Positions 1 through 7,500 of a stretch of DNA of 14,621 bases are shown piece by piece; the first letter of the stretch is position 1, and each line of letters starts with the position of its first letter. The position numbers were made by a program, and so were the translations under genes. The stretch is from positions 1-14,621 of the forward strand of contig JAQTRA010000018.1 of assembly GCA_028712045.1 (NCBI GenBank). Direction: 5' to 3'. The notes under the pieces were generated by a model. The model did not search any database. It saw only the letters and a list, made by a program, of their open reading frames with translations, and was not told the DNA's origin. This DNA comes from Candidatus Omnitrophota bacterium. GTDB taxonomy: Bacteria > Omnitrophota > Koll11 > Gygaellales > Profunditerraquicolaceae.

Positions 1-345
1 AAGTGAGGACAAAGATATTGAAGTTACTAAAGATAAGAAATAAGCAATTTCTAAGCTATCAAATAGCAGTACTGCGAGCATGGGGATAATTGCAATCGGG
101 ATAAAATAAAATGATAACCCATGCCAAAGTAAATAATACCCGAAGGAAAATGAAATTAAAAAAAGTAAAACCAGGTTTGACGGTTTCAGGCTTTTTATTT
201 TAGAGAATTTTTGGCTAAAGCCGATGCTCAAGATGATTAAACAAAAAGGAATGGCCAGGTTTACATGGATAATATGGCTAAAGAAAAAGATGAATATGCC
301 TGTTGCCAGCAGGTAGATTATTTTTTTATCGAACAGTTTTTTCAT
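1..345 (-). CDS. Multi-spanning membrane protein, probable N-terminus of a PgpH-like 7TM-HD phosphohydrolase (partial)
   Basis: An open frame starts at ATG 343-345 and runs without a stop to the window edge (115 codons), overlapping the end of phoH by 20 bases. After a short basic start (MKKLFDKK) the residues are almost all hydrophobic, giving about four or five predicted membrane helices, with a basic loop near residues 44-54. The stretch around residues 84-97 (IPIAIIPMLAVLLF) followed by another helix resembles the membrane domain of 7TM-HD proteins. In bacteria a PgpH-type 7TM-HD phosphohydrolase, which degrades cyclic di-AMP, commonly lies next to phoH and ybeY, which supports the call. 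The catalytic HD domain lies outside the window. Full PgpH has a large extracytoplasmic domain after its first helix; I see no room for it here, so this may be a short form or another membrane protein. Confidence 0.55.
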   Translation of the reverse strand, partial: MKKLFDKKIIYLLATGIFIFFFSHIIHVNLAIPFCLIILSIGFSQKFSKIKSLKPSNLVLLFLISFSFGYYLLWHGLSFYFIPIAIIPMLAVLLFDSLEIAYFLSLVTSISLSSL

Positions 346-1276
346 AGGCTTCGATGATTCTTTGGACCAGGGCGTGGCGGACAACATCCGAACCGGAAAA
401 ATAAATGAATTTTATTCCTTCGATATTTTTAAGTATATCCTGAGCTTGCAATAAGCCGATAGGTTTCGCATTGGGCAGATCGCTTTGAGTCATATCCCCG
501 GTAATTACAGCCTTAGAATCAAATCCCAGGCGGGTTAAGAACATTTTCATCTGTTCGGCAGTACAATTTTGCGCCTCATCAAGAATGATGAAAGCGTCAT
601 TTAAGGTCCTGCCGCGCATATAAGCCAGCGGGGCTACTTCAATAATACCGGTTTCGATGTATTTTTCAATGCGTTCCGGCTCCATCATATCGTATAAAGC
701 GTCGTAAAGCGGCCGAAGATAAGGAGAAATTTTTGCCTGCATATCTCCGGGAAGAAATCCTAAAGATTCACCAGCTTCAATTGCCGGCCGGGTCAGGATA
801 ATCCGGCGTACTTCCTGCTTTTTAAGAGATTCTACCGCGCAAGCCATAGCCAGATAAGTTTTTCCGGTTCCGGCCGGGCCGATGCCAAAAACAATGTCAT
901 CTTTTTTGATTGCGGTGACATATTCACTTTGCCCGGCTGTTTTGGGGCCGATTTGCTTGCCGGTGGAAGAGCGGGTGATTCCGTTATCTAGCCCAATTAA
1001 GTGCGGAGTTTTATTTTCTTTTTTTAAGTTAGTTATCAGATAGGTTAGGTCTCTTTTGCCGATTTCATCGCTTCCGGAGCGTAAGCCGGCTAACAAATAG
1101 TCGATTAATTGGCCAGCTTTATTAATATTGGTAGCCGTGCCGCTTATTTTTAAATGCCCACCGCGCAAAGTAAGCTTAACTTTGAATTCTTTTTCAATAC
1201 TTTTAATATTGACATCTTGGGCGCCAAAAAGCTCCTGCGCTTCTTTTTGAGTTTCAAAGTTAATAATTTTATCCAC
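326..1276 (-). CDS. phoH: PhoH-family ATPase (PhoH/YbeZ type)
   Basis: A 316-residue cytoplasmic P-loop protein of the PhoH/YbeZ family, linked in other bacteria to RNA metabolism together with YbeY. The Walker A motif GPAGTGKT is at residues 133-140 and the Walker B motif IILDEAQN at 230-237, preceded by the family block PLAYMRGRTLNDAF. Residues 20-65 look like the small KH-like N-terminal domain common in this family. Length is normal. The start is GTG at 1274-1276 with no clear ribosome binding site. It follows the lipoprotein gene by 11 bases, so it is probably translated as part of the HU-hisS-aspS operon. The downstream membrane gene overlaps its 3' end. The exact substrate of PhoH proteins is not settled. 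Confidence 0.95.
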   Translation of the reverse strand: MDKIINFETQKEAQELFGAQDVNIKSIEKEFKVKLTLRGGHLKISGTATNINKAGQLIDYLLAGLRSGSDEIGKRDLTYLITNLKKENKTPHLIGLDNGITRSSTGKQIGPKTAGQSEYVTAIKKDDIVFGIGPAGTGKTYLAMACAVESLKKQEVRRIILTRPAIEAGESLGFLPGDMQAKISPYLRPLYDALYDMMEPERIEKYIETGIIEVAPLAYMRGRTLNDAFIILDEAQNCTAEQMKMFLTRLGFDSKAVITGDMTQSDLPNAKPIGLLQAQDILKNIEGIKFIYFSGSDVVRHALVQRIIEAYEKTVR

Positions 1277-1287
1277 GGATATAATGT

Positions 1288-1830
1288 TTACTTAAGGTTA
1301 TCTTCCGTACTCACTGGGCTCCGGGTTACTTTTTCCGAGCTGAGGTTAGTTGGAATATTCAGAATCTGGCCCGGGTAAAGTTTATCCGGAGTGCTTAAAA
1401 CATTTTTGTTGGCTTCATAAATCTTCATCCAATTTTTAGTTGTGCCGGTGAATTTTTTTGAGATTTTTTGCAAAGTATCATTTTTGCCCACCGTGTATTG
1501 TTCGTAATCTCCACTAGTGGTTTCGGTAGAATATTCTTGTAAGCTTGCGGGTTCTTCCATTGAACTTACTATCGGAGCAGTGGTGGTTGGGCATTTTACG
1601 TTAGATTTTTTAGCCAGCCCCAGCTCTATTTCAAAAACTCTGGTCGTGCGGGTAGTTTTTCTTTCTCCTGCTTCCGGGGGCACTCCCATGATATAACCGC
1701 GATTTCCTGAAGAAGTAGTCAGATCCTGGTCAACCCGGTCACGGGTTAAATTGTAGGTTCTGGCCACGCAGCCGGATAAGGCCAAGGTTGAGGTTAATAC
1801 GCAAATTCCCAGCAATTTAAATCTGTTCAT
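1288..1830 (-). CDS. LysM-domain lipoprotein
   Basis: A 180-residue exported lipoprotein that probably binds peptidoglycan. The N-terminus has a basic start, a hydrophobic stretch and a lipobox (L-S-G-C, residues 18-21), so Cys21 should be lipidated after cleavage. Residues 22-108 are low-complexity and rich in Thr/Ser. Residues 111-160 form one LysM repeat: YTVGKNDTLQKISKKF at the start and LYPGQILNIP at the end. No catalytic domain is visible, so it is more likely a cell-wall anchor than a hydrolase. The start is well supported: ATG 1828-1830 overlaps the aspS stop as ATGA and has a strong AAGGAGG ribosome binding site at 1839-1845, inside the end of aspS. Its role among tRNA synthetase genes is unclear. 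Confidence 0.85.
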   Translation of the reverse strand: MNRFKLLGICVLTSTLALSGCVARTYNLTRDRVDQDLTTSSGNRGYIMGVPPEAGERKTTRTTRVFEIELGLAKKSNVKCPTTTAPIVSSMEEPASLQEYSTETTSGDYEQYTVGKNDTLQKISKKFTGTTKNWMKIYEANKNVLSTPDKLYPGQILNIPTNLSSEKVTRSPVSTEDNLK

Positions 1831-3221
1831 TTTACTTCCCTCCTTATAATGGTTAAACCTAACTCTTTGAGTTGTTTATCTTCTACATCCGAAGGCGCGT
1901 TGGTTAAAGGGCAGAATGCCGCGGAAGTTTTTGGAAAAGTAATCACTTCGCGGATGCTGGTTTCTCCGGAGAGTATGGTCAGCAGCCGATCTAACCCAAA
2001 AGCTACTCCGGCATGTGGTGGTGCGCCGAATTGAAATGCTTCTAATAAAAATCCAAAACGTTTTTGCGCTTCTTCTTTTTTTATGCCGATGATCTCAAAG
2101 ATTTTTTCCTGTAATTCCTGGCGGTGAATTCTGACTGAGCCGCTGCCCAGCTCCATTCCGTTAAGGACCAAATCATAGGAGCGGGATTTTACTTTATCCG
2201 GAGATTTTTCAAGATTTTCAAGGTCCTCTTCTGCCGGGGCAGTAAAAGGATGATGTTCACTTTCCCAGCGGGCTTCTTCCGTATTAAATTTAAAAAGCGG
2301 GAAATCGACAACCCAGCAAAAGGCAAAATCATTTTTTAATTCCGGCCGTAAATCCGGCTTATCCGACCCGTATTTTTGCGTTGCCTCAGCGTAACTAATG
2401 CGTTTAAAGGGCGTTTCGATATCAATGCCTTTTAATTCTTTTAAAACTAGCTTCATTAATCCTTCGGTTAAGGCAAAGATGTCCTCTTCATTGACAAAAG
2501 ACATTTCAATATCCAGCTGGGTAAACTCCGGCTGCCGGTCAGCCCGCAGGTCTTCATCGCGGAAACATTTGGCAATCTGATAGTATTTTTCTATGCCACT
2601 GACCATTAAGATTTGTTTAAATAATTGCGGAGATTGCGGCAAAGCAAAAAATTGGCCAAAATTCAGCCGCGATGGCACAAGGTAATCACGCGCTCCCTCC
2701 GGAGTAGATTTAGTTAAGATCGGAGTTTCGCATTCAATAAAATCCTGCCCTCCCAGATAGGCCCGGATAATTTTATAAAGATTGCTTCTTAAGGTGAGGT
2801 TATTAAATACTTTGGTTCTCCTTAAATCCAGGTAACGATACTTAAGCCGCAGCTCTTCGGTAATCTGAACATCATCTTCAATTTCAAATGGCGGGGTAAG
2901 GCTGGGGTTTAATATAACCAGTTCTTTGGCTAAAACTTCTATTTCTCCGGTAGCCAGCTTGTCATTGATTGTGCCGTTGGGCCGCTTATTCACTGTACCG
3001 GTTAATTTAATTACAAATTCACTCCTAAGATCCTGGGCTATTTTGTAAGCTTCCGGGCATTCTTTAGGTATAAAAACAACCTGAGTAAAACCATAACGGT
3101 CACGGATATCAATAAAGATTAATTTACCATGGTCGCGCCTTTTAGCTACCCAGCCGCAAAGCGTAACTTGTTTTCCCGAATCACCGCTTTTCAGTTGTCC
3201 GCAAGTATGTGTCCTTAGCAT
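1827..3221 (-). CDS. aspS: Aspartyl-tRNA synthetase, bacterial type but short
   Basis: A class II synthetase that charges tRNA with aspartate. The N-terminal OB-fold anticodon domain covers about residues 1-105. Catalytic landmarks follow: LKYRYLDLRR (126-135), TPEGARDYLVPSR (173-185), QSPQLFKQ (196-203), the motif 2 region FRDEDLRADRQPEFTQLDIE (220-239), and motif 3 GLDRLLTIL near the C-terminus. The bacterial-type tail (IREVITFPKTSAAFCPL) is present. The protein has 464 residues where bacterial AspRS usually has about 580-600: SDKPDLR (286-292) is followed after only about 10 residues by WVVDFPLF (303-310), so the usual GAD insertion domain is absent. His31 in the RRDHG motif is the residue associated with non-discriminating enzymes that also charge tRNA-Asn. 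It overlaps the hisS end by 7 bases, suggesting coupled translation. Confidence 0.96.
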   Translation of the reverse strand: MLRTHTCGQLKSGDSGKQVTLCGWVAKRRDHGKLIFIDIRDRYGFTQVVFIPKECPEAYKIAQDLRSEFVIKLTGTVNKRPNGTINDKLATGEIEVLAKELVILNPSLTPPFEIEDDVQITEELRLKYRYLDLRRTKVFNNLTLRSNLYKIIRAYLGGQDFIECETPILTKSTPEGARDYLVPSRLNFGQFFALPQSPQLFKQILMVSGIEKYYQIAKCFRDEDLRADRQPEFTQLDIEMSFVNEEDIFALTEGLMKLVLKELKGIDIETPFKRISYAEATQKYGSDKPDLRPELKNDFAFCWVVDFPLFKFNTEEARWESEHHPFTAPAEEDLENLEKSPDKVKSRSYDLVLNGMELGSGSVRIHRQELQEKIFEIIGIKKEEAQKRFGFLLEAFQFGAPPHAGVAFGLDRLLTILSGETSIREVITFPKTSAAFCPLTNAPSDVEDKQLKELGLTIIRREVK

Positions 3222-4453
3222 TTTAATTCCTTAATTAAATTTTCCAGGGTTAATTCTTTTTGCGCTCCGCTAGACATATTTTTAACTGTAATAATATCTT
3301 TTTTCAATTCATCATCTCCTAAAATAAGTACGTATTTGGCCTGCGCATCATTAGCCGCGCGCATTGCGCCTTTTAAAGATTTATTTAAATAATCTGTGTC
3401 GCCGGCGATATTGTTTTTACGCAAAGTATCGAGTATTTTAAGGCCGGCTTTTTTTGCTTGCTCACCCAATGAAATTAAGTAGACTAAATTATTATTTAAA
3501 CTTACCGGGAGGTTCTTGGCGGCCAAAAGCAGCCTTTCTACGCCAAAAGCAAATCCCATGCCTCCTAAATTTGGGCCTCCGAGCTCGGAAACTAAATTAT
3601 TATAACGGCCCCCTGCGCCGATAGCGTCTTGGCTGCCCAGCTCAGGATGAGAGATCTCAAATACTGTGCGATTGTAGTAATCCAGTCCGCGCACCAGAAA
3701 TGGGTCAACCTGAAAGGGAACATTTAAATTTTTTAAACCAGTTGTTACTGCTTCAAAATTCGCAGCGCATTCCGCGCAAAGGTGTGTTGAATTTAATTTA
3801 AGATCGCGAACAATTTTCTGGCAAGCTTCATTTTTACAGTCAAGTACCCTTAATACGTTTTTTTTAATTCGCTCCTGGCAGTCCGGGCAAAGTCCTTGGC
3901 TGTTATCCTGCAGTGCTTTTTTCAATGTTGCCGTTAGCCCGGCTTTATCTTTTGGGCAACCCAGGCTGTTAATTTTAATTTTATAATTTTCAATCGACAT
4001 GCTTTTAAGTAAATGTTGGGCTAAAGCAATTATTTCAACATCCAGGCAGGGATCTTCGGAGCCGATTACTTCACAGCCAATATGATGAAATTGGCGTAAG
4101 CGGCCTTTTTGCGGCCGTTCCAGGCGAAACATCGGGCCGATATAAAATAATTTAGTAAACCCGCTAGTTTTATCTAAGTTGTTTTCTAAGTAGCTACGCA
4201 CAATCGCCGCAGTGCCTTCAGGGCGCAAGGCATAAGTATCTTCTTGGTTATGGATGAGAAACATCTGTTTCTGGACAATTTCCGCGCTTTCACCCAAACC
4301 ACGGTTAAATAATTTTGCTTCTTCAATTAAGGGAGTACGGATTTCCTGATAATTGTAAAGGGAGAAAATATCGCGGGCTTTTGATTCAATTGACTGCCAG
4401 GAAATTATTTCATTAGGCAGAATATCTTTAGTGCCGGGGACTCTTTTAAACAT
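3215..4453 (-). CDS. hisS: Histidyl-tRNA synthetase
   Basis: A 412-residue class II synthetase, normal length for bacterial HisRS. The family start RVPGTKDILP (4-13), motif 1 region, YALRPEGTA (74-82), motif 2 MFRLERPQKGRLRQFHHIG (108-126), the histidine-binding LVRGLDYYNRTVFE (253-266) and motif 3 GMGFAFGVERLLL (298-310) are all visible. Residues 189-229 hold three cysteine pairs (189/192, 206/211, 226/229). A cysteine-containing insert here is common in HisRS of many bacteria. The C-terminal anticodon-binding domain begins at about residue 322. Its ATG (4451-4453) lies 21 bases after the HU gene and has no obvious ribosome binding site. It is co-transcribed with HU and aspS. Confidence 0.97.
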   Translation of the reverse strand: MFKRVPGTKDILPNEIISWQSIESKARDIFSLYNYQEIRTPLIEEAKLFNRGLGESAEIVQKQMFLIHNQEDTYALRPEGTAAIVRSYLENNLDKTSGFTKLFYIGPMFRLERPQKGRLRQFHHIGCEVIGSEDPCLDVEIIALAQHLLKSMSIENYKIKINSLGCPKDKAGLTATLKKALQDNSQGLCPDCQERIKKNVLRVLDCKNEACQKIVRDLKLNSTHLCAECAANFEAVTTGLKNLNVPFQVDPFLVRGLDYYNRTVFEISHPELGSQDAIGAGGRYNNLVSELGGPNLGGMGFAFGVERLLLAAKNLPVSLNNNLVYLISLGEQAKKAGLKILDTLRKNNIAGDTDYLNKSLKGAMRAANDAQAKYVLILGDDELKKDIITVKNMSSGAQKELTLENLIKELKC

Positions 4454-4474
4454 GGGTTAGTTTTTGGTTTAGGT

Positions 4475-4747
4475 TTACTTAATCTTCTGTTTCATTTCCA
4501 AGCCAGCTTTGAAGACAACTACTTTTCTGGGTGGGACAGGAATCACCTGGTTAGTACGCGGGTTTCTACCTGTGCGGCTTCTCCTCTGTTTGATCTTAAA
4601 AACTCCAAAATTACGTAGTTCAATTTTTTCGCCTCTGGCTAAAGCGTCAACAATGCAATCAAAGGTTCTTTGGACTACTTTTTTTACATCTATCTGTTTT
4701 AAATTTGAATCATCTGAGACTTTTAAGACAATATCTTTCTTGGTCAT
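4475..4747 (-). CDS. HU/IHF-family DNA-binding protein
   Basis: A 90-residue nucleoid protein that bends DNA as a dimer. It starts MTKKDIV, has the two N-terminal helices, the conserved GEKIELRNFGVF turn near the middle, and the DNA-binding arm RTGRNPRTNQVIPVPPRK, ending in a short helix (GLEMKQKIK). The size matches the family exactly. I chose ATG 4745-4747 over a longer frame beginning at 4783 because the strong GGGGG-rich ribosome binding site sits about 6 bases before it, the family always begins near MTKK, and the upstream in-frame codons lie across the -10 box. It is the first gene of the leftward operon. The sequence alone does not decide between an HU homodimer and an IHF-like subunit. 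Confidence 0.95.
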   Translation of the reverse strand: MTKKDIVLKVSDDSNLKQIDVKKVVQRTFDCIVDALARGEKIELRNFGVFKIKQRRSRTGRNPRTNQVIPVPPRKVVVFKAGLEMKQKIK

Positions 4748-4770
4748 CTTGCACCCCCCTATGGCTAAGT

Positions 4771-4799
4771 ATAATAACAGCAAAAAGTTAGAGTGTCAA
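4771..4799 (-). promoter_or_regulatory. Sigma-70-type promoter for the HU-hisS-aspS operon
   Basis: On the minus strand a TTGACA -35 box (4794-4799) is separated by exactly 17 bases from a TATTAT -10 box (4771-4776). Initiation is expected near 4764, about 17 bases upstream of the HU start at 4747. The promoter begins directly after the stop codon of the ABC exporter gene, and no terminator hairpin is visible between them, so read-through from the peptide locus may also reach the housekeeping genes. Confidence 0.85.
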
Positions 4800-4809
4800 G
4801 CCTAAAATC

Positions 4810-6564
4810 TTAACGTAAATAATCCTGGGCTTGTTTGGCAAATAATTCGTTAAACTCTTGATTAGTTTTGAGTAATTCTTCTGGGCTAGCTAGTAAAATC
4901 TGGTTTGGTTTGTGTAAAAAATAAACCTGGTCCATATCCATTATTGTAGAAAGGCGGTGCGAAACTACAATTAAAGTCGAAATCTGGCGGATTTTTTTTA
5001 GGTAAGCAATTATTCTTTCCTCGCTTTGGGAGTCCATGGAGGACATTGCTTCATCCAGGATAAGGATTTTAGGTTTTTTGATTAATGCCCTGGCTATGGC
5101 AATTTTTTGCTTTTGGCCTTCCGAAAGCTTGCAAGCATTCTCACCAATAATAGTTTGGTAGCCATCCGGCAAGCTTTTAACAAAATCATCTACTCCGCAT
5201 ATTTTAGCAACCTCCATTAATTCTTCTCGGTTTATTTTAGCTACGGCGTAAGTTATGTTTTTTTCAATCGTAGCATTTAACAAAAATGGCTCTTGTAAAG
5301 TTATGCCGATTTGCCCTCTTAGAGAGCTAAAAGTTAAATCTTTGATATTTCGCCCATCTATAAGTATCTCTCCTTCCCAGGAATCGTATAATCTTAAGAT
5401 AAGGTTTAAGATGGTGCTTTTGCCGCAACCAGATGGCCCGATCAGGCCAATATAATTTGCCCCGGCTGTATCAAAACTAATCCTGGATAATATGGGCTCA
5501 TTTTCTTTATATCCAAAGCTGACATTTTTAAATATTATTTTGCCCTGATTAAATATCACATTTTTTGCGCAATTGGATTCAATAATTTTCGGTTTTTCAC
5601 TTAAGATCTCTTCCAGGCGTTGGCAGGAGATTAACCCCAGGGCTATATTTTGAAATAATCCCGTAAAGCCGTATTGCAAACCCATTAATTGGCCGATATA
5701 AAGCATTATGGCCGTTAAGCTGCCCAGGGACATCTGCCCCTGGATTACCTGATAGCCTCCATAAAGAGTGATTAATCCGATAATAATTTTATCTAGCGCG
5801 CTGATCGAAAAACCGCTGATTACTTCTAACCGGACATTTTTCATGCTCGTTCTTATGCGGTTGATGTCTTTTTTTAGGTAGTCTCTTACTTCAGTTTTTT
5901 CTTTGGCAAAGGTTTTAGCTAAGCGGATATGCGAGAAAAACTCATTTAAGCATTTAAATATATCTTCAGATTGGTTAACCAGATTTTGCCAGACTTCCCG
6001 CATTTTCCGGCTGAAATAATAGGATGGTAAATATAAAGTCGATGCCAGGCCAACGGAAAAAAGTGCCATTGGCCAGTTAAGCTGCAGGATGATAATCAGG
6101 ATAAATAATAATTTAGGAAAAGTGCTTATAATCTGGGGAAGGGTAGTGGTAATAAAATCGCTGGTTTTTTCTATATCATGGCTGATCCGGAAAAGGTGCT
6201 CCCCGGTAGATTTATCCTGGAAATAAGCCAAATCTAGTTTTTGAAAATGTTTAAAGATCTTTTTATTTAAATCAAAGCTTATCTTAATTTTTATCTGTTT
6301 TTCTAAATAATTCTTTATCCCGTCGGCCAGCCCATTTAAAACAAAAACCGCACCGCCAATTAGCGCCAGGATGATAAAAACTTTTAAATCTTTATTCCCG
6401 AAAGCTTTATCAATAACTAATTTAGCCAGATAAGGATTGACAATACCCAGCAAAACCCCGGCTTGACTTAAGAAAAGGACAGCGGTTTCTTTTTTCCAGT
6501 AAGGCAGGAGATATTTAGTGTAGGCAGAAAATAGTTTAAGTTGCGCTTTCTTTAATTTAGGCAT
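4810..6564 (-). CDS. ABC exporter, fused membrane and ATPase domains
   Basis: A 584-residue type IV (MsbA-like) half-transporter that would work as a homodimer in the inner membrane. Residues 1-320 form the six-helix membrane domain. The ATPase domain has Walker A GPSGCGKST (376-384), a Q-loop near TLQEP (422-426), signature LSEGQ (480-484, in place of the common LSGGQ), Walker B LILDE (501-505) and the H-loop His at 536. There is no N-terminal C39 peptidase domain, so it cannot both cleave a leader and export like PCAT transporters. It is the last gene of the peptide locus and overlaps the HPr-kinase-like gene by 8 bases, which suggests it exports the matured peptide. A general lipid or drug exporter role cannot be excluded from sequence. 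Confidence 0.93.
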   Translation of the reverse strand: MPKLKKAQLKLFSAYTKYLLPYWKKETAVLFLSQAGVLLGIVNPYLAKLVIDKAFGNKDLKVFIILALIGGAVFVLNGLADGIKNYLEKQIKIKISFDLNKKIFKHFQKLDLAYFQDKSTGEHLFRISHDIEKTSDFITTTLPQIISTFPKLLFILIIILQLNWPMALFSVGLASTLYLPSYYFSRKMREVWQNLVNQSEDIFKCLNEFFSHIRLAKTFAKEKTEVRDYLKKDINRIRTSMKNVRLEVISGFSISALDKIIIGLITLYGGYQVIQGQMSLGSLTAIMLYIGQLMGLQYGFTGLFQNIALGLISCQRLEEILSEKPKIIESNCAKNVIFNQGKIIFKNVSFGYKENEPILSRISFDTAGANYIGLIGPSGCGKSTILNLILRLYDSWEGEILIDGRNIKDLTFSSLRGQIGITLQEPFLLNATIEKNITYAVAKINREELMEVAKICGVDDFVKSLPDGYQTIIGENACKLSEGQKQKIAIARALIKKPKILILDEAMSSMDSQSEERIIAYLKKIRQISTLIVVSHRLSTIMDMDQVYFLHKPNQILLASPEELLKTNQEFNELFAKQAQDYLR

Positions 6565-7495
6565 TAATTTTCCTTACAAATTCAATAACCTTCTTTTTGT
6601 TTACAAAGCCTAAACTAAAACAAGGCACGGAACTGATCAGGTCATGGCAAAATAAGACAATATTATTCAGGCATTTTTTATCCCAAAAAGTTGGAAAAAT
6701 TGCCGGATAAAGTAAACCAAATGCCTGTTTTGTGGAAACGCGGTTAACAATATTTTTAGGCGCATGATGGATAAAAAATAATTTGGCAAGTTTGGCGGAT
6801 TCAACCCGCGTGATCAGGTAATCATTGAAGTCTCCGTGCCAGGGTGAGCCGTAAATAAAAAATTTTTCGTTAATCTTGCGCACAATAATGCGGTCATCAT
6901 TAAGCACCATTGCTTTTGAATGTTTATGCCAGATCCTGGCGGTTGTGCTCTTGCCACAGCCGGATTTACCCGCGAAAAGCAGCCCTTGTTTACTCGTATC
7001 TTTTATTCCAACCGCGTGAGTAAAAATACCCTGGTTTCTCTGGGCAAAGTAATTTATTAATAGAACCTGTAAGAAATCATAAATAATGTCAGATATGCTC
7101 CAGACTTTACCGGTATCTTTTTTAGGTAAAAGATATCCGGTGACCCGGTCAAATTTATCATTGACGATCATTACGTTTTCTCTGTTCATTAAAGGGCTGC
7201 TATAGATATATTTCTTTCCTTTTTTCAGGAGCCGCCAGTTTTCTAAGCCATCTTCAAAGTGGTAAGTAATAAATATAGGTTTTGTTTTGGTGATTTCAGG
7301 CAGTTTATCAACTATTTTTATCTCAATTATAATTTGGGGTTTTTGTTTTCCGGTGTAGGTAAAATTATTATAACGATCAGGCAGCAGCGGGCCTTCTGTT
7401 TCTTTGGTGATTTCCTTCCGGGGAAAGCGGCTATGCATCAGGATAATCAGATCAGCAATTTTTAATTTAAGAGAACTTCGGTTTATAGTTTGCAT
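6557..7495 (-). CDS. HPr-kinase-like P-loop protein (ScmC-like)
   Basis: A 312-residue protein with a C-terminal HprK-type kinase fold. The P-loop GKSGCGKST is at 176-184, preceded by a His-containing strand (TKAVG-like, residues 159-163), followed by LNDDR (198-202) and GSPWHGDF (216-223), motifs typical of HprK-related proteins in peptide biosynthesis clusters. Residues 1-150 are an uncharacterised N-terminal domain. The classic HprK phosphocarrier context (HPr, PTS genes) is absent. Homologous kinases in lasso-peptide clusters phosphorylate the C-terminal serine of a precursor, and ScmC of the SynChlorMet cassette appears to be a similar protein next to SPASM maturases; both links are from memory. 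It lies 5 bases after a radical SAM gene and overlaps the exporter, so it belongs to the peptide locus. Its substrate is unknown. Confidence 0.75.
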   Translation of the reverse strand: MQTINRSSLKLKIADLIILMHSRFPRKEITKETEGPLLPDRYNNFTYTGKQKPQIIIEIKIVDKLPEITKTKPIFITYHFEDGLENWRLLKKGKKYIYSSPLMNRENVMIVNDKFDRVTGYLLPKKDTGKVWSISDIIYDFLQVLLINYFAQRNQGIFTHAVGIKDTSKQGLLFAGKSGCGKSTTARIWHKHSKAMVLNDDRIIVRKINEKFFIYGSPWHGDFNDYLITRVESAKLAKLFFIHHAPKNIVNRVSTKQAFGLLYPAIFPTFWDKKCLNNIVLFCHDLISSVPCFSLGFVNKKKVIEFVRKINA

Positions 7496-7500
7496 ATTTA

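Noticed and set aside
1154..1378. A plus-strand open frame across the phoH start and lipoprotein end
   Set aside because: It is antisense to two well-supported genes, has no ribosome binding site and no recognisable protein features.
4748..4783. A 12-residue longer N-terminus for the HU protein
   Set aside because: It would place the start codon upstream of the -10 box and transcription start, and it ignores the good ribosome binding site before ATG 4747.
4509..4805. A 98-codon open frame on the plus strand opposite the HU gene and its promoter
   Set aside because: It is a shadow of the HU coding strand; its translation has no family features and it overlaps the strong minus-strand promoter.
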